Positions 8,646 through 10,395 of a DNA stretch of 10,395 nt are shown here, one piece after another. The notes under the pieces were generated by a model, which was given only the letters and a program-made list of their open reading frames with translations, ran no database searches and was not told the DNA's origin. The stretch covers positions 1 to 10,395 of the forward strand of contig CAKTGS010000071.1 in NCBI GenBank assembly GCA_934561485.1. Reading direction: 5' to 3'. Origin of the DNA: an uncultured Faecalibacterium sp. GTDB lineage: Bacteria > Bacillota > Clostridia > Oscillospirales > Ruminococcaceae. Position numbers and translations under genes: made by a program. Within the stretch, counting starts at the first letter, position 1; every line of letters starts with the position of its first letter.

Positions 8646-8681
8646 GCAGTTCAGAAACGCCCGCAGGCGTTTCTGAACTGC
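8646..8681 (-). repeat. 16-bp perfect hairpin B
   Basis: Positions 8646-8661 and 8666-8681 are exact inverted copies. Read on the minus strand the tetraloop is TGCG closed by C-G, the mirror of hairpin A, although the stem sequence is different. No T-run follows on either strand. Confidence 0.85.
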
Positions 8682-8708
8682 CAATATAAAATTTAATTTC
8701 CGCTGAAT

Positions 8709-8733
8709 ATAGCCAGAGCGAAGCGGCGGCTAT
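8709..8733 (-). repeat. Right terminal hairpin of the composite element
   Basis: This is the inverted copy of the left terminal hairpin: ATAGCC (minus strand, complement of 8728-8733) pairs with GGCTAT (complement of 8709-8714) around a 13-nt loop. The base changes from the left copy keep the pairing. Confidence 0.65.
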
Positions 8734-8747
8734 TTCAAATCGTACCC

Positions 8748-10034
8748 TCAGTCCTCAAACAGAGGCTTCATCAGGGGCAGGAAGTCCAGCGTTGCAAAAT
8801 AGTCGCGGGGGGTCTCGGCGCGGCGGATCAGGCGATGGGTGCCGTCCTCGCACAGCAGCACCTCGGCGCTGCGCAGCTTGCCGTTGTAGTTGTAGCCCAT
8901 GGCTGAGCCGTGGGCACCGGTATCGTGAATATACACGATGTCGCCGATGTCGATCTTCGGCAGCATCCGGTCAATGGCAAACTTGTCGTTGTTCTCGCAC
9001 AGGCCGCCCACCACATCGTACATGTGGTCGCAGGGAGCATCCTCTTTGCCCAGCACGGTAATGTGATGGTAGGCACCGTACATAGCTGGACGCATCAGGT
9101 TGGCTGCGCAGGCATCCAGACCAATGTATTCTTTATAGATGTGCTTTTCGTGGATGGCAGTTGCCACCAAAGCGCCATAGGGTCCGGTGGTAAAGCGGCC
9201 CATCTCGGTAAAGATGGCCACATCGCCCATGCCTGCAGGCACCAGGATCTCTTCAAATTTCTTGCGCACACCTTCGCCAATGGCCATGATGTCGTTTTCG
9301 GTCTGCTCCGGGCGGTACGGGATGCCCACGCCGCCGGACAGGTTGATGTAACCGATGTGTACCCCGGTGGCCTTCTGCACGCGGACAGCCAGCTGGAACA
9401 GGATACCGGCCAGCTCCGGGTAATATTCATCGGAAATGGTGTTAGAGGCCAGGAACGCATGGATGCCGAAGTTCTTGGCACCCTTGGCCGCCAGCTTTTT
9501 AAAGCTGGCGATCATCTGCTCTTCGGTCATGCCGTACTTGGCATCGCCAGGCTTGTCCATCACCTGGAAGCCTTCTTCGCTCTCCCCCAGGCTGAAGGTT
9601 CCGCCCGGGTTGTAGCGGCAGAAAATGTTTTCGGGCACGCCTGCCACACGGTCCAGGAAGTCCACCATGGTGGCATCGTCCAGGTTGATGTAGGCACCCA
9701 GCTCATAGGCCTTCTTCATATCCTCCACCGGGGTTTGGTTGGAGGAGAACATGATATCGCTGCCGGTAAAGCCGCACACCTCGCTGAGCATCAGCTCGGT
9801 CAGGGAGGAGCAGTCCACACCGCAGCCCTCTTCCTTGAGGATCTGCAGGATCACAGGGTTGGGCAGGGCCTTGACAGCAAAATATTCCTTGAAGCCCTTA
9901 TTCCAGCCGAATGCTTTGTTGATACGGCGGGCATTTTCCCGGATGCCCTTTTCATCGTAAACATGGAACGGCGTGGGCACATCCTGAATGATCTCCTGTG
10001 CCATCGCCTCGGTCAGAAACGGTTTTTTTTCCAT
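8748..10034 (-). CDS. lysA: Diaminopimelate decarboxylase, PLP fold-type III
   Basis: It most likely decarboxylates meso-diaminopimelate to L-lysine, the last lysine step, in the cytoplasm. The protein is 428 aa, normal for LysA. The PLP lysine is K55 in YFAVKALPNP. CGVDCSSLTEL (71-81) and the Gly-rich phosphate loop LSGGVGIPY (232-240) follow, then TEMGRF, the active-site Cys346 in GGLCENNDKF, and the C-terminal DTGAHG (371-376). Two blocks differ from textbook LysA: HAFLASNT replaces HxHIGSQ, and His replaces Tyr in DTGAY. This is the branch I recall from many Clostridia annotated as LysA, so specificity for another basic amino acid cannot be excluded. The ATG at 10034 has AGAGGG (10043-10048) 8 bases upstream. 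Codons 2-4 contain a run of eight A. It lies 55 bases after the capD-like gene on the same strand. Confidence 0.88.
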   Translation of the reverse strand: MEKKPFLTEAMAQEIIQDVPTPFHVYDEKGIRENARRINKAFGWNKGFKEYFAVKALPNPVILQILKEEGCGVDCSSLTELMLSEVCGFTGSDIMFSSNQTPVEDMKKAYELGAYINLDDATMVDFLDRVAGVPENIFCRYNPGGTFSLGESEEGFQVMDKPGDAKYGMTEEQMIASFKKLAAKGAKNFGIHAFLASNTISDEYYPELAGILFQLAVRVQKATGVHIGYINLSGGVGIPYRPEQTENDIMAIGEGVRKKFEEILVPAGMGDVAIFTEMGRFTTGPYGALVATAIHEKHIYKEYIGLDACAANLMRPAMYGAYHHITVLGKEDAPCDHMYDVVGGLCENNDKFAIDRMLPKIDIGDIVYIHDTGAHGSAMGYNYNGKLRSAEVLLCEDGTHRLIRRAETPRDYFATLDFLPLMKPLFED

Positions 10035-10062
10035 AGTAACATCCCTCTCGTTTTATATGCAC

Positions 10063-10077
10063 GCGGCCCATTGCCGC
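10063..10077. repeat. Short hairpin between capD-like gene and lysA
   Basis: GCGGC (10063-10067) and GCCGC (10073-10077) form a 5-bp GC-only stem with a 5-nt loop. There is no T-run on the minus strand, so read-through into lysA is expected. No good promoter is visible in this 55-base gap. Confidence 0.35.
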
Positions 10078-10089
10078 ATAGCAGCCCTC

Positions 10090-10395
10090 TCACAGTTTCA
10101 GATTCTCCCGGGTGGGGGTAAAGGTAGGGATCATGGCCGCCAGCTGCTGCACCACGCCCTCATCATTGTGCTCTGCCGCCGCAGCCAGCTGCTGCAGCTG
10201 CTCGTAAAACACGCTCAGGTCGATCTCCCGGGGGCTTGCCACAAAGATCTTATTGTGCTGGGTGCGGCGCATCTTGCCCTGCTCCTCGTCCATCATCAGC
10301 TCTTCGTAAAGCTTCTCGCCGGGGCGCAGGCCCACGATCTTGATCTCCATGTTCACGCCCGGCTCATAGCCGTAAAAACGGATGAGCTGCTTGGC
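10090..10395 (-). CDS. C-terminal part of a CapD/FlaA1-type nucleotide-sugar epimerase/dehydratase (partial)
   Basis: The 101 visible residues are the C-terminus of a polysaccharide-biosynthesis protein. The conserved block GLRPGEKLYEELMMDEE, preceded by KQLIRFYGYEPG and followed by RTQHNKIFVASP, is typical of CapD/PglF/WbpM-like enzymes. These use NAD(P) to convert UDP-N-acetylglucosamine to 4-keto-6-deoxy sugars for capsule or glycan synthesis. The frame is open to the window edge at 10395, so the Rossmann fold, catalytic residues and any N-terminal membrane segments are outside. The last 40 residues, rich in Gln, Ala and Glu, look like a variable tail. The gene precedes lysA on the same strand with a 55-base gap and could be co-transcribed with it. 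Confidence 0.88.
   Translation of the reverse strand, partial: AKQLIRFYGYEPGVNMEIKIVGLRPGEKLYEELMMDEEQGKMRRTQHNKIFVASPREIDLSVFYEQLQQLAAAAEHNDEGVVQQLAAMIPTFTPTRENLKL

Larger units (their letters stand above)
8481..8738. repeat. Composite inverted-repeat element (MITE- or REP-like)
   Basis: This stretch fills most of the 311-base gap between the membrane protein gene and lysA and has no credible coding frame. From the outside in it is symmetric: imperfect terminal inverted repeats (8487-8511 and 8709-8733 match at 21 of 25 positions in opposite orientation), then AT-rich arms (8520-8536 and 8682-8699), then two perfect 16-bp hairpins, then a central stem (8576-8587 with 8630-8642, one base bulged). 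Its ends are approximate and I see no clear target-site duplication. It could be a non-autonomous transposable element, a pair of REP-like palindromes, or a structured RNA. Confidence 0.7.

Noticed and set aside
8537..8681. Hairpins A and B as intrinsic terminators
   Set aside because: Neither is followed by a T-run on either strand.
8481..8738. CRISPR array
   Set aside because: The repeats are inverted, not direct, and there are only two copies with no regular spacers.
8910..10121. Plus-strand open frame opposite lysA
   Set aside because: Antisense shadow of a clear LysA.

Overview
The window looks like chromosomal DNA from a GC-rich Gram-positive gut anaerobe of the Oscillospiraceae/Ruminococcaceae type, most like Faecalibacterium. 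This is inferred from the Firmicutes-style Shine-Dalgarno sites, GC-rich third codon positions, the style of the uvrB-uvrA, radC and lysA proteins, and the intergenic palindromes. No database search was possible.

Left edge (1-303): the last 23 codons of what looks like a tyrosine recombinase, then about 230 bases of non-coding DNA with a nested inverted repeat and a 12-bp tandem repeat. This leads to a complete tRNA-Pro(GGG) gene on the minus strand, with its own terminator and a perfect-consensus promoter behind phased A-tracts. An integrase tail beside the 3' end of a tRNA is the usual sign of an integrated element that extends leftwards out of the window.

DNA repair block (518-6250, all minus): radC, then uvrB and uvrA, which overlap by 14 bases and share a promoter upstream of uvrB. 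UvrA and UvrB are the damage-recognition and damage-verification parts of nucleotide excision repair. RadC is a JAMM-domain protein of unsettled role.

Divergent from radC (6417-7799, plus): an RluA-family 23S rRNA pseudouridine synthase, then, three bases on, a small single-domain PAS protein. After these comes a possible interrupted short gene (7807-7982) and a strong bidirectional terminator (8001-8041). The terminator is shared with a convergent small membrane protein gene (8047-8436, minus).

Intergenic 8437-8747 is the most unusual part. It holds a composite inverted-repeat element of about 258 bp: imperfect terminal repeats that fold into small hairpins, AT-rich arms, two 16-bp perfect hairpins of different sequence but mirrored TGCG tetraloops, and a central stem. 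It is probably a non-autonomous or REP-like repeat, not a gene.

Right edge (8748-10395, minus): a divergent-branch diaminopimelate decarboxylase (lysA), and upstream of it the C-terminal 101 residues of a CapD/FlaA1-type nucleotide-sugar epimerase/dehydratase that continues beyond the window.
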